From Utricularia gibba (taxonomy: Eukaryota > Streptophyta > Magnoliopsida > Lamiales > Lentibulariaceae), in NCBI GenBank assembly GCA_002189035.1, contig NEEC01000004.1, forward strand, positions 2,480,001 to 2,544,000: a stretch of 64,000 nucleotides of DNA, given 5' to 3'. A model generated the notes under the pieces. It searched no databases and was not told the DNA's origin. It worked only from the letters and a program-made list of their open reading frames with translations. A program made the position numbers and the translations under genes. Of the stretch, positions 1-10,884 are shown one piece after another (the first letter of the stretch is position 1; each line of letters opens with the position of its first letter).

Positions 1-1138
1 TCTCCAACTGTACTGTTCCAATTCCATGCACTTTTATCAACCGTCCATCAGCTACTTCTATTTGTTTCCTGGACAGTGGCTCATAGCTTATGAAAGTGTC
101 AAATTGATGAGTTAAGTGATTGCTACATCCACTGTCTATGAGCCACATTTGTTTGTTTGTAGTATTATTCGTAGTTGAGAGTATGCTGTCTTTGCACGGT
201 ATGTAGATGTCAACGACTTCCTTAGCATCAAAGAAGTAGCATACAGAGTTTAGTGCAGTGGGATTTGGTTCTTTCTTGTCACTGCTGCTTTTTATGAACT
301 TTTCTTCATATCTTTTCTTGCATACCCTCTCGATGTGGCCCTTTTCTTTGCAGAAATTGCAGATCTTGTCTGGATGATAGAAGTAGTTTGAGACTGGATG
401 GTTCTTCTGCTTGTAGTAAGGACATTCAGGGTATGTTCCTTTCTTTTTAGCTCTTCTGTGAAACTTTGCTTGAAAGGCTTGTTCAGTTTCGTCCTGGGCT
501 CCATATGTCTTCTAGACTTGCTCAAAATTGTAGAGTGAATCCAGTAATTTTTCATAGTTGTATGTGGTGAGAAGGCCAGTTGTGGACAGTGTTCCAATAC
601 ATGCTTTGAACTGCTTTCCCACACACTTGAGAATTTTGTCTTTGACTCTTCCATCGTCGACTGGCTGCCCTAGTTTCTTTAAGCGCTTCACAACAGCACT
701 CATAGAGGTTGTTAGCTCGGTGATGGACTGACCTGGCTTCAGACTAAAATTGTCAAGAGTGTGCCACTGCTTTGCTATCTCCTTTTGTCGCCTTTCTGTT
801 GTCATTGCATAATTTGTTGCAAGAGCATTCCAGGCTTTCTTGGGAGATCTACAGCCCAAGATGAGGTCATATGCCTCATCGGTAACAGCCAATGTGAGCG
901 CGTGCATTGCCTTCTTTCTTTTCTTTCTGTACTTCTTTTCTGCTGCAGTTTCCATGTCTGAAGAGGAAGATTTTCTATCTTTTGATTGAGCCGTATCTGC
1001 CTGCTCTGTTTCTTCATTTTCTTCAAACAGGTCCCAGAGATCCAGATTGTCTAAGTGGACTGACATTTTGTCCGCCCACGCATCATAATCGCCTTTTCCA
1101 TCAAAAGTGGGAGGAGGAATGAAGTAAGCTGAGGTCAT
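1..1138 (-). mobile_element. Ty1/copia retrotransposon, gag and start of protease (runs off the window edge)
   Basis: The gag start codon is at 1136-1138 and the reading frame runs leftward to the window edge. Residues after the start give a copia-type gag (UBN2-like) with the W-H-T-L-D and L-L-x-S-L-x-N-F regions usual for the family. A CCHC zinc knuckle (CX2CX4HX4C) lies at about 320-361, followed in the same frame by the protease active-site region W-L-I-D-S-G at about 130-150. The frame is open throughout except for one in-frame TAG at 512-514, between gag and the zinc knuckle. The rest of the polyprotein (integrase, reverse transcriptase, RNase H) would lie outside the window. The low damage makes this one of the least decayed elements here. 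Whether the TAG is a sequencing error, a mutation or a recoding site cannot be told from one copy. Confidence 0.85.
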
Positions 1139-1214
1139 GATGGTGAAGTGTAGAAGGTAGATGGGATGTTTGGGACAGAACTTGGGTATATGTTTACGGT
1201 TTCTCAAAGAGATC

Positions 1215-1229
1215 CCACAGCTGTCACCA
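1215..1229 (-). other. Probable primer-binding site of the copia element
   Basis: On the minus strand the sequence TGGTGACAGCTG directly follows an LTR-like end (...TTCTACA). It resembles the initiator-methionine tRNA primer site TGGTATCAGAGC used by most plant copia elements, with internal differences. It lies about 80 bases upstream of the gag start, the expected place. Confidence 0.5.
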
Positions 1230-1540
1230 TGTAGAATATCTGTAGCTCACTATCTAGGAGCCTTAGTGCTTTGAGAGACTTGGAATGAACGTGAGAGAGT
1301 TTTACTGAACTAGTTCAATGCAAGTATGTACAATTGTTTGTGTTGTCTTGTATTAATAGATAGTTTTTGACCGTTGCTCGTAGGTGTAGATGCTCATCAT
1401 TGTGGCAGGTTATCGTTGACATAGTTGGCCAGTCAGCTTTGATTCTCTTCAGATCCAACTTGGGCCGGTTTGGTGTGAGCCCAGGCATACTTTACTTTTA
1501 TTGTCGGATGGGCTCGTATTCAACCCATTTGTGTGTTCAG
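1230..1540 (-). repeat. 5' LTR of the copia element (outer edge uncertain)
   Basis: The inner edge is set by the primer site: on the minus strand the LTR ends in TACA at 1230. The outer edge is not fixed because the partner LTR is outside the window. A TGAACACAC start near 1540 is one candidate, just before a different copia fragment begins. Confidence 0.4.
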
Positions 1541-1559
1541 TCTTGTAAGCCTCCCGCGA

Positions 1560-2150
1560 GCTCTGTTCCTCAACTAAATTTCCATTTAGGAAAGCTATTT
1601 TCACATCCATGTGCCATATCTCATAATCAAAATAAGCTACAATGAAGCAAAATTCGAATGGACTTCAGCATAGCAACAAGTGAGAAGGTTTCGACATAAT
1701 CAACACCTTATTTTTGACGATACCCTATTACCATATTTCATGACAAGGTTACGTTGTTGGACTGATCTTCAGACATGAAGCATACTTGGTACATTTGACA
1801 AGTCAGATTGCTTTGGTTGATTGCTTACTGATACATTACCAACTTATGGGATACAATTTTGAGATGGTGAGCTCATATTACCTTTTGAGTCACCCACTGG
1901 TGTCTCTATAGATGATGTTGGCTCATTCTCAACCATCTCTTCAAATTCAAACCGACTCCCACTTGCTTCTTTGAAAAGAAACTCTTTCTCTAGAAAGACA
2001 ACAGTCCTCATGATGAAAACCTTTCCCTCTTGAGGATTATAGAAGCAATATCCCATAGTTTATTGTGAATATCCCAAAAAGAAACATTTCTCAGATTTAT
2101 TCTCCAACTTATCTAACTTCAAACTTCTTACATGAGCAGGGCATCCCCAA
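1560..2150 (-). mobile_element. Copia polymerase relic (integrase/RT junction and start of RT)
   Basis: Minus-strand reading shows consecutive copia motifs: K-S-E-K-C-x-F-L-G-Y-S (about 2060-2110), then G-Y-x-F-Y-N-P and a V-F-L-E-K-E-F segment (about 1980-2056). The reverse-transcriptase start follows: V-D-Y-x-E-T-F-S-x-V-A, a frame change, then M-D-V-K-x-A-F-L-N-G (about 1580-1720). Frameshifts and stops make it dead. It is a separate, older copy from the gag-protease element to its left and abuts a gypsy relic on the right. Confidence 0.75.
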
Positions 2151-2154
2151 GCTT

Positions 2155-3430
2155 ATGTCAAAGACCTTGTACCCTGTTGACTTTGTAGTAGTGAAGATGC
2201 CTTCGACAAAAGCGGACTACAACACTATTATTCTCGAAAGTCCATTCTTAGCAACAACTTATGCGCAAATCGGATGTAAGTAGGGAGAAATGACTCTTGG
2301 ATACAAGGATGATTTTGTGACTTTCAGAGCTAGAGAACCAGAAGTTGGCATGTAAGGAGTAGGAACGGTTATGGAAGAGGAACATGCCGAAAAGAGTGAT
2401 GCTAATGACCACCGGGATATTATTGATGAATTGGTAGAAGAGGTCAATGCCTAGGAGACGAAACAATCGACCATCTTGGGAGAAGTGGGTGAAGAAGCGA
2501 GCTTGACACCCGAGCTGAATGTTGAGAGGTCATCGGATGACGTAGGAGTTGCGGAGATGTCTTGCGAGAAGAAGCCGAATCTAAAGCCGCTCCTAAAGCA
2601 CTTAAAGTATATTTTTCTGGAAGAAGGTAACACTTTGCCTGTTATAGTTAAGACAAATCTAACTTCTGAGCAAGACAAAAAGTTGTCGGAGGTGTTGAAG
2701 AAGCACAGGAAGGTCATTGCTTGGACTTTAGAGGACATTCAAGGAATTTGCCCATCGGTTTGGATGCATCAAATACTACTGGAGAATGACACCAAGCCAA
2801 TTCAACAGGCGCAAAGAAGACTTAATCCGACGCTGATGGAAGTTGTGAAGAAAGAAGTGGAGAAGCTACTGAAGGTGGAGATAATTTATTCCATATCGAA
2901 TAATAAATGGGTCAGCCCAATCCATGTGGTGCCTAAGAAGATTGGAATCATAGTTGTTACATCCTCATAAGGGAAACAAGTCACTACTCGAGTGTAAAAT
3001 GGATGGAGAATTTGTATTCACTACAAGAAATTGAACAATGTCACGCGAAAGGACCACTATCCCCTACCCTTCATTAATCAAATGCTTGATAAGTAGTGGT
3101 CGCACTCGAGGATCAAGAGAAGACAACATTTACCTGCCCATTTGGTAGGTTTGCATATAGGAGAATGCCTTTTGGTCTATGTAATAAAAACATAGTATTA
3201 TTAATAAAAACATTTCAAAGGTATGTGACGAGTATATTTTCTGATTTTATTAATAAAAACATTGAGGTTATTATGGATGATTTTACATTACATGTATCAA
3301 AATTTGATGAATGTGTCAAAAATTTGGACAAAGATTTAGGTAGGTGTGTTGAGAAAAGACTTGGTGCTTAATTCTGAAAAATGCCATTTTATGGTTAGAC
3401 AAAGGATCATGTTAGGACATGTTACTAGAG
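2155..3430 (+). mobile_element. Ty3/gypsy relic: end of protease and reverse transcriptase
   Basis: At 2170-2300 the translation resembles the end of a gypsy retropepsin (Y-P-V-D-F-V-V, then P-F-L-A-T). The open stretch 2476-2970 carries the usual lead-in to reverse transcriptase (L-K-Y-x-F-L, V-I-A-W-x-x-x-D-I-x-G-I) and its first conserved block (S-P-I-H-V-V-P-K-K). At 3096-3371 come P-F-G-x-F-A-Y-R-R-M-P-F-G-L-C-N and V-I-M-D-D-F, where the catalytic Y-x-D-D box has become I-M-D-D. Several stops and frameshifts separate the pieces. The type fits the non-chromovirus (Athila/Tat) branch. Confidence 0.75.
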
Positions 3431-3600
3431 AAAGGCCCTCCTCTTTTTTTCTCTCTCCCCCATCATTTACAAACATCCCCTTTTCTCTTCCTTGAGATTT
3501 GTTTTTACTTCATCTAGCTTTTTGCCCATACTTTCTATGACTGCACTGTTCTTCTTTGGCTCCTCGGTATTTGGGGTGGATGACAATTGTTTGCCATTAG
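3431..3600 (-). repeat. Fragment of LTR family 2, reverse orientation
   Basis: This stretch is the reverse complement of a piece shared with the LTR-family-2 copies at 11361-12446 and 13437-14568. The polypyrimidine block and the segment around GGCTCC correspond. It interrupts the gypsy polymerase between the RT and integrase relics. Confidence 0.5.
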
Positions 3601-3639
3601 TTTTTCGATATTGTTTTCAATTTTGCAGGGCAACTGATT

Positions 3640-4280
3640 TTTGCCAATGAGTAGGTAATATTATCAATGAAAATGAGATGCCCTTGCGGTCAATTTTTGT
3701 GACCGAAATAATCGATATACGTGGAATTGATTTCACGGGTTCATTTCCTAACTGACATGGATATGAGTATATTTTGGTATGTGTAGATTATTTTTCCAAG
3801 TGAATAGAGGCAATTCCAACCCATGTGTAGGACACAAAGATTGTGAAGGATTTTCTAAAGAAAAATATTTTTGCTAGATTTGGTGTCTCAAAGGTGTTCA
3901 TCAACAACAGAGGGACACACTTCTTCAACAAAGCCCTGGAAAAAACTACTCAAGAAATATGGAGTATGGTATAAGCCTTCAAATGCTTATCACCCTCAGA
4001 ACAATGAGCAAGCAGCAGTATCCAATTGTGAGATTAAGCAAGTGCTGGAAAAAACTAGTAACATGTCCGAGAAAGATTGGAACCAGAATTTGGATGAGGC
4101 ACTTTGGGCAATTCGGACTGCTTACAAGACTCCGATTGGCATGAACCCTTGTCGGGTTGTTTACGGTAAGAACTATCATTTGCAAGTCGAGCTGGAGCAC
4201 AAGACCAAATAGAACGAACTCCGGGAAAATCGAGTCAAAATTTATATGAAAAAATATGCTAAAGTAGTCAAAATGATTGA
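3640..4280 (+). mobile_element. Ty3/gypsy relic: integrase core
   Basis: Translation in shifting frames gives a gypsy integrase: I-D-F-T-G-S-F-P near 3730, V-D-Y-F-S-K near 3785, and N-N-R-G-T-H-F near 3900, where the catalytic D-x-G-x-x-F motif has lost its aspartate. A longer open part follows at 3871-4212 with Y-H-P-Q-N-N-E-Q-A and W-A-I-R-T-A-Y-K-T-P-I-G. It probably belongs to the same element as the RT relic upstream. It is dead: stops, a lost catalytic residue and no RNase H found between RT and integrase. Confidence 0.7.
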
Positions 4281-4390
4281 CCGCATTAAAGAAAAAAAAT
4301 ATTTTTTGGCAATTCGTTTTTTTATTACGACAGCACCCTCCTGATTCTTGGATTGTTCTTTTGTTTGACCAATCCACATTGGAGTTCGGA

Positions 4391-4728
4391 TTAGACTTCT
4401 GATTCAAGAATAGGCCTATTTTTTTTATTTCTGGTTAGAAGACCTATCGTAGTTCTAGCGGTCAACTCGGTTTTTTCAAACTGTTTCTCATTATTTAGAA
4501 AGGGTAACAAAGATAAAATACGAGCTTGTTTTATAGTAATAGTAATTAATCGTTGTTGTTTCAAGGTCAATCTATTAACCCGTCTAGATAATATTTTTCC
4601 TTGTTCACTAATAAATCGACTAATTAAACTCATGTTTCTATAATCAATTCGATCCCTCGATTGAATCGGGGCAAACGCTTACGAAAAAATCGTTTGGATT
4701 TAAGAAAAAGTCGTTTGGGTTTATCCAT
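4391..4728 (-). pseudogene. rps18: Plastid ribosomal protein S18 copy, frameshifted
   Basis: The start is the ATG at 4726-4728 (M-D-K-P-K-R). The ATG at 4631-4633 begins a shorter open part that reads [16 protein letters not shown] and continues with [10 protein letters not shown], characteristic of plastid S18. Compared with the plastid consensus as I remember it, one base is missing near 4668-4671, in the run between the L-P-P and I-Q-S codons, so the first ~33 codons are out of frame with the rest. In the plastid this is a small-subunit ribosomal protein. Here it has no plastid expression signals and should be a non-functional nuclear copy. The C-terminal tail (…[10 protein letters not shown]) may help to place the donor lineage. 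Confidence 0.85.
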
Positions 4729-4876
4729 GGTGTTTTGTTTAGTTTATTTCTAATCCCTAAAATCATATTTCATAATTCTCATTTTCTTTTGACTACAAAT
4801 AGGATTTTTTTTTATTTCAATATGTTCTATATAATATAATTTTTCCATGTCAAGGATAAGACAGACTAGATTCGAT

Positions 4877-4993
4877 CTATTTCTTTATTTCCCCATGAAT
4901 CATATGTTTGTAAAAATAGGGACAGAATTTTCTTAATTCTAATCGAACCAACGTATTATGCCAGTTCTTTTGAGTAATATATCTAGAAATACC
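4877..4993 (-). pseudogene. rpl33: Plastid ribosomal protein L33, C-terminal fragment
   Basis: Minus-strand translation gives [10 protein letters not shown], then [10 protein letters not shown] and [11 protein letters not shown] before a TAG at 4877-4879. This is the last ~38 codons of plastid L33, including its second zinc-ribbon cysteine region. The first ~28 codons are absent, cut at the junction with unrelated DNA. Confidence 0.85.
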
Positions 4994-5389
4994 TGCTGAT
5001 TGCAAATAGCGAGGCTAGGAAATTTCTTGCAGGAGTTGGAGGAACTATTGTAGACTACTTACAACAACTCTTGTAGTTTCAAGGAATAGACAAATGTCTG
5101 CCTGATATTACACTTGGATTGATCTAGAACTAGATGCTCAATCATTTCTCAAAAAAAGAATAAAAAAGAAAAAAAAGAGAGAGGAAAAATATGAAAACTG
5201 GTTGTCAATCATTATCCAAAATGGTTTTGAAGGAACTAACTCACAAAATAATCTTTGAAAACACTCTCCAAAGGAAATCTCTTCATGTATAGTTGAGTGA
5301 TTACATGACATGTATACAAGCACTTCTATAGTTCATGCATACAAAAGTCATCACTCGAATCTTGGGGACAGTATAAAACAATAGTAGAT
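4994..5389. other. Unassigned sequence between plastid insert and LTR family 2 copy
   Basis: No gene or family was recognised. It may be the untranslated 3' part of the gypsy relic that the plastid insert interrupts. Confidence 0.3.
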
Positions 5390-7104
5390 GGAAACTAGAA
5401 TTATTTCTAATTTACTTTTGTTTGCTAAATCTTTTTAGTTTCTATGACTGACTTTCTCACAATATCTTTGATATTTTCGTTGCTTTATATCTTGATAATA
5501 TAATCTTTTATTTTCCACACATGAGTAGCTAAATTTAGGGGATGCCTTAAGGTGTAGAATGGTGATGTGGGAATGAACATCTTCTCAACTCAGATGCTTG
5601 ATTTAGAGATGGATCAACAAATCAAAGCTTAGATAATAGGTATTAGTTATGGGTAGAACTAGTAGAGTTAGGTATACCTAATTCTACATATTTTGTACAT
5701 GGGTAGACCTAAGTGTGGGATGGGTAATGAAAAAATGGGCTATGTTAACCAAAAATATGAGAAATAACCTGGGTAAACTTAGGTTATTTAGAATTGTAAG
5801 TATAGAAATATTGTAAATTAAATTAGAAATTTTAGCACCACATCACCTGCATACCCTTGAGGCATATTATTGTTACTTTGTATTAGAACTAGTATTTGTT
5901 ATTGTTAAATGTCATTTTTTAGTTTATTATTAGGTATTATTATATGTTAATCTAGTGTTAAGTCACCCAATTTAAGATTTATATTGATAAATATTCTATT
6001 TCCTTAGAAAAATCTTATTTTCTATTTTGTATATATTTTCTTCATCTTTTTCGTGCACTTTGACCGAGATATGTCAGGAGGCAATCGTGGAGTGTTGTAG
6101 TATGCTTGCATGAGGTCACACTTTGACTTTTCGTGCTTTACACGTGATTTGGAAAAATTTTGGGCGGAAGACTGATACTAGTCAATGCCCCTAACTTACG
6201 ACATGTCAGAGTTTGCAACAATGATTGGACGCTAAATTGCATGCAAGGGAAAGCTGGTGGCGCACGCAAGGCCACTCCTCGCAGGTCTTAATGAAGAGAA
6301 AGGTGAAGAGCATCAACTCCAACCCTATCAGTTTGAGGAAAGTAGCGAATTGTTTGCGATTGAGGTACCGTGACAGTGGATAGGTAGTGACCTCGCCATT
6401 AGGAACAATTGAGCATACGCACGCAATTCGATTTTGAAGACAATCGATGGCAATCTTCTTGTCTTCTCAATCGTCCAAGGGGGAACGACATGTAGCTATT
6501 CCCATGCCTCCTTATCAATCAGAGTATACGGGAGAGTAGGCTATTCCTTGCTCCTATAACCAACTATTTGGAAGAAATCAGTGAAAGGCGAGGCAAGAAT
6601 AGACGAAAAGAGGAAACATAGTCCCCTTCCCAGGAACTGCAACGCTTAGTCAAGATCCATTACTTAAATATTATCTTCATTTCTTGTACTTCAAAAACCT
6701 CCTTTTACAAATCCGTGACAATTTGTGAAACTTTTCTACGAAACACTTTTCGCAAAACTCAACTCTCTAAGATCGATACTCATATTGCGCTCATTTGTGT
6801 TCTACGTTTTATATATTTAAAATTTGTTGAGAAAAGGACATGCAACAATTACTTTCAACGTTGAAACTTGATATTATTTGTTGAACTTGGCTATTATTGT
6901 TAGGTTGAGGTTACACTAAAAGTGACATCTATCCTACGATGTTGTATCTAAGAAAATACTTTGTAAGCACCTGCTCCTTGATCGATCTTCAAATCCATTA
7001 TATAAGTTTTCTGAACTTGTATTTTGTGTAGATTAGAGATTATAAATTTATTTGATATGAAAATTTCTTGTTTTGAAACGATTTAAAGAAATTTTCGTTT
7101 ATCA
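5390..7104 (+). repeat. LTR family 2 copy, interrupted by a gypsy fragment
   Basis: Blocks match the better copy at 40551-41970 in order: the ATGAGTAGCTAAA region (~5522), the ACCTGGGTA..ACTTAGG region (~5768), the ATTTTAGCACCACA region (~5830), and the end GTAGATTAG...TTTATCA (7030-7104). The 5' part is missing. A foreign block at about 5990-6840 splits it. Confidence 0.6.
5990..6840 (+). mobile_element. Gypsy leader/gag fragment (repeat family R3)
   Basis: From about 6250 to 6840 this corresponds to the reverse complement of 48523-49025 and, for the part around 6260-6350, of 51171-51260. The last block contains the gag-like H-Q-L-Q-P-Y coding stretch seen on the minus strand near 51200. 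It ends ...GAGAAAAGGACA at 6840. It is probably part of a gypsy element inserted into the LTR family 2 copy. The left edge is not resolved. Confidence 0.5.
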
Positions 7105-8275
7105 TGGGAGTAGGGAGCACCGCATCCATGAGGAAGATGATATAATATGAGAGTAAGTGGGGCACTAGTAAATGTAAAAATACGCAGTAATTGCTTTTGA
7201 TTTATTTAATTAAGTGAAGTAATAATTTAGCATTTTTACACAAAAAAACCACTAAATTCACACTTTTTTACTCACATATCAAACCTCTTGTATTCTTAAA
7301 TCCAAATAAATTATGTATTTGAATTTAAATAAAATAAAATCAGATTAAGACCAAACACATAACCAAATAATACCGTCGTGGGTGTGTTTTCAAATGAGTC
7401 GAGTGCGGCTTGTGGATAATAGGGATGTATTTGTCACGCCGAGATTTTAAGAAACCAATAATGTGGTCTCAGATTTCTCATGTGGTCTCCCCGGAATCAC
7501 AACATGTGTCGGCTGAGTTTGAAATCGGTGTATCGTAGTACAGAGCTCACTGTCATTTTGCAATTATCCCTCAAACAACAAGGATGAGATTTTTCTTACG
7601 AGAGAGTGCATGGATGAATCCAGGGATAGTGATGTTGCATGCAAAAAGGCTTCATTTTACAATACCTGGCATCAGACCTAAAAGTTCAATAGCTGCACTC
7701 GTCATAGTTATTTCGTCTAACACTTATGCATCTAGAAGCTAATCCAATAAGCTCCAAAACCCACATTAAACAACACATTTGGCCAAAGCTTCGGCATACT
7801 TTTGATAATGAATCATGGTGCCCATCTCTAGATGAAGGGGCCCTAGCCATTTTAGGAGCATTTGGATCCAACGGTGTGCTTGAAATCACACATTTCACGA
7901 TTAGAAGTACCTAAGGGCCAATCCACAAAATACTAACAGGATGAAAGTTGGAACCTCCTTGTCCTAAAAACAAAATTAGTATTCAAGCTCACTATTTGAA
8001 AACTAAGCATAATCAATTATCACTATTTCAAAAAAATCATGTAAAATTGATCTTCATTACTTTAAAAATTAGCATGTTTAAATCTTATTATTTCAATAAA
8101 TAATTGATATAAATTATCACTAATGTTTTAAATAATTGACATAATTATTCTTCAATTATTCCGATAAAGCCTAATTCCCTCATTTTATCTCTTTCTTTTA
8201 TCAAAATTTTCACATTTTTGCCCACTCACCAAATCTGCCCCATCAACCGACCTTCGACGGGTAATTTTTAAAAGT
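7105..8275. other. Intergenic, nothing recognised
   Basis: AT-rich flanks with a more balanced middle part (7380-7920). No coding sequence that I can assign and no repeat partner seen in the window. Confidence 0.3.
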
Positions 8276-8279
8276 ACTC

Positions 8280-10003
8280 ACTATCATAATACTTATTTAT
8301 AAAACTATCCACTGTATGTATTAGGTGTGTTGTGTGTATATAAATTTACAAAATCACCCTTTTTTAATGTATATGTAAAAATTGTATTATTGATAATTGA
8401 TTTTTTGTTGTTCCAAAACATATTATTCCATTACTCTTAAATGTTGTTTTTACTTATTTTCAACTCCACTTTCTCATTATTCTCAATTGATTTTGCATAT
8501 TTTATACTATTTTGATCTTTTTGGAGAGAAAGTGTATTTTATGGATTATTAGTGCACTTTTGGGTCGATTTAAGGAGAAATCATGACCCATCAAATCATG
8601 GACTTAATGGGCCACGAATCTTAGCCCAAGACTCGGTCAAATGATGAAGATTTGGTCCAAGATTCGTAGATAAAATAGAGATATGAAGATGATCTTCGAA
8701 GATTTGGATAAAAGATTTGGATAGAAGATCTTATCCAAACCCATCAAATAAGTCCAATACGAAAACTTGGATCTACTCTCCCATAGATAACCCACTCTCT
8801 CAACCATTAGAGATGGCTTTGACCACTGTTCCTTTGTATTTTTCTTATTTTCGTGTCTATTTTCATGTTAGAGTCGAGTCTACACGTGTAGGCACTTGCG
8901 GCTCAGGATCTGCAGTGAAGCCTTGTTTGCGCAAGTCCTGCGCGTGTGACTGTTTTACTATGTTTTTCGACATTTAAATTGAAGTTTAATTCTGTTTTTT
9001 CGCAACGTTTTCTTTCTCAACGTGCTCCTTAGTATCACATAACCCGAAGGGAGTGTGAGAAAATCAAAGATTGGCCTCAATCACCTAAGGAGAAGGGCTC
9101 AATCGGACATCATTGGTAAGACATATTCTGTCTCATCTGTCTGTGAGGTGTGAAGTGTAGGGGTTAGATTTGGGTGTGGGGAAAACATGAATTATCACAA
9201 GAGATGAAATGGCTTTGGTGGCATGGTTGATTCCATAATCTCACAAAACAAGGGATGTTGCTATAACGGTCACCGAGTAGCACTACTTTAGAATAATCCC
9301 CTCAGAGTTTGCACAAGCAGGTCAGTCTTCAAGGTTTGCACACACTCAAAAGTGAGTTTTAAGAAAGGTGGATCTTAGATCCAATGACACATTTCTTATT
9401 GTTTTTAAACCCGAATTTTTCTTTTGTTTTAGTGTTTTTAAGTATTTGTTTGAAAAGAAAATTCTAATAACAATTTCCCGTGGATACGATCTTATTTTAT
9501 TACTTCAACGATTTTTGTTCACTTGTAGAATTACCATCAATTATAAATATTATAATTTATAATTTTATAATACTTAATAATGATTTTCAGTAAAATGTTT
9601 TTACTGAAAATCATTACATAAAATCAACTCCTTTTTTTGTAATAAACAATACTTTAAATAATGTTAATACTAATAATATAGATTTGATAAGATCAAAATA
9701 ATTTCTAAATTAAAACCAAATCGTTTTTCTAATAGACCATATTTTTTAAATAATTTTATTACTAATAATATACATTTCATAAGATCAAAATAATTTCTGA
9801 AAAAATATAAAAAAAATATTTACTAAAAACATTTTATTGAAAATCATTATTAAATATTATAAAAATACAAATTATAATATTTATAATACAATATTTACAT
9901 ATACATTAAAAAGAATGGGTAATTTCGTAAAATTATATCACACAGTAGTTAATTTTACAAATAGTTTTTATGACAGTGATATTTACAATTGACACGACCT
10001 TGG
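8280..10003. mobile_element. Long-armed inverted-repeat element (MITE-like) carrying a solo LTR in its left arm
   Basis: Left arm: about 8280-8390, continuing at 9545-9615. Right arm: about 9818-10003 in reverse complement. The arms pair over some 180 bases, including TTTTAATGTATATGTAAA, TATTATAATTT and AATAATGATTTTCA. The match continues straight across the solo LTR at 8391-9539, so the LTR inserted into an existing inverted-repeat element. Without it the element is about 570 bases. The centre (9640-9815) contains two diverged direct copies of a ~92-base unit (TACTAATAATATA at 9668 and 9760). No coding capacity. The target duplication was not determined. Confidence 0.6.
8391..9539 (+). repeat. 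Solo LTR, family 1, copy A (flanking duplication ATTAT)
   Basis: It starts TGATAATTGATTTT and ends GTAGAATTACCATCA. It is flanked on both sides by ATTAT (8386-8390 and 9540-9544), a perfect 5-base target duplication. No internal retroelement sequence is attached. Copy E at 61105 shows that the family belongs to a Ty3/gypsy element. Solo LTRs arise when the two LTRs of one element recombine. Confidence 0.85.
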
Positions 10004-10884
10004 ACAGCACTCAATGATGCCTGGCAACCTGTACTTGTGGTCCCGACCACAGACTTGATTGCTTGAACCGAACTTTAGCTGTTAAGCCACACCACTGTTA
10101 GAGGATAACCTCAAGATTTGAAGAATGTTGCTGTTAGATCAATGAAGTTTTTCTATAACTACTGCAGAAATAAAGTTTCATTAATCATTGTGTCCTCTCA
10201 TGTTTCAGTAATGTTTTTTTTTGTTGTAAATTTATTATATTGATTTTAATGAATTATATGTTAACTTTACATGAGATTAATCAATTTATCGACAATGCAC
10301 AAGCTAAAACAGATATTACTTAATTTACAATTAACAATAGTCATTGTTGTTTTAAAGAGAAACAATAATGATGCTTGGATTGTGAAAAGCATAGTCTCAC
10401 ATTCATCAAAATACATTAGAAACTCAGAAAATAAATTAGAGTTAAGATTTTCAAACACGTGATATTATTGCAAGTGAGTAATCATATAATCAATAGTTGC
10501 TTTAGATGTAATTTTGGAAAATTATAGAATATTTCATTGATTTCAAATCTTATATGATAATGCTCATATAGATATATATGCTGTAGAGAAGATGTTTTCT
10601 AGCAAGTTTGTTAGCGTTTAATTTACATTGATGGCAAACATATGATGAAGGTAAAAAGAAAATTATTTATTACTACAACTCTACACCCAATCGACAACAT
10701 TTTCCAATTAATATTTTGAGACTATATCTACTTTATTTCTCATAACAAACATGTTTGATGTTAGAGTGAAGACAACTGATTTGCAAACCGACTAAAATTT
10801 ATTTTATGATTGTTTTATATCTCAAGTATTATTAGTATTTGACCTAATTTAAATTAATGTGTAACACTATTGTAGAAAGTGAAA
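10004..10884. other. Intergenic, AT-rich
   Basis: No gene or repeat family recognised. Confidence 0.3.

Larger units (their letters stand above)
4281..4993 (-). other. Nuclear insertion of plastid DNA (NUPT), rpl33-rps18 segment
   Basis: Two plastid ribosomal-protein genes lie here in plastome order and orientation: the end of rpl33, a 148-base spacer, then all of rps18 and a short downstream flank. The left edge is placed where gypsy integrase sequence stops. The right edge is placed where rpl33 similarity ends, about 38 codons before its stop. Both edges are approximate. The segment lies within or at the end of the gypsy relic, so it came in together with or after that element. Confidence 0.85.
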
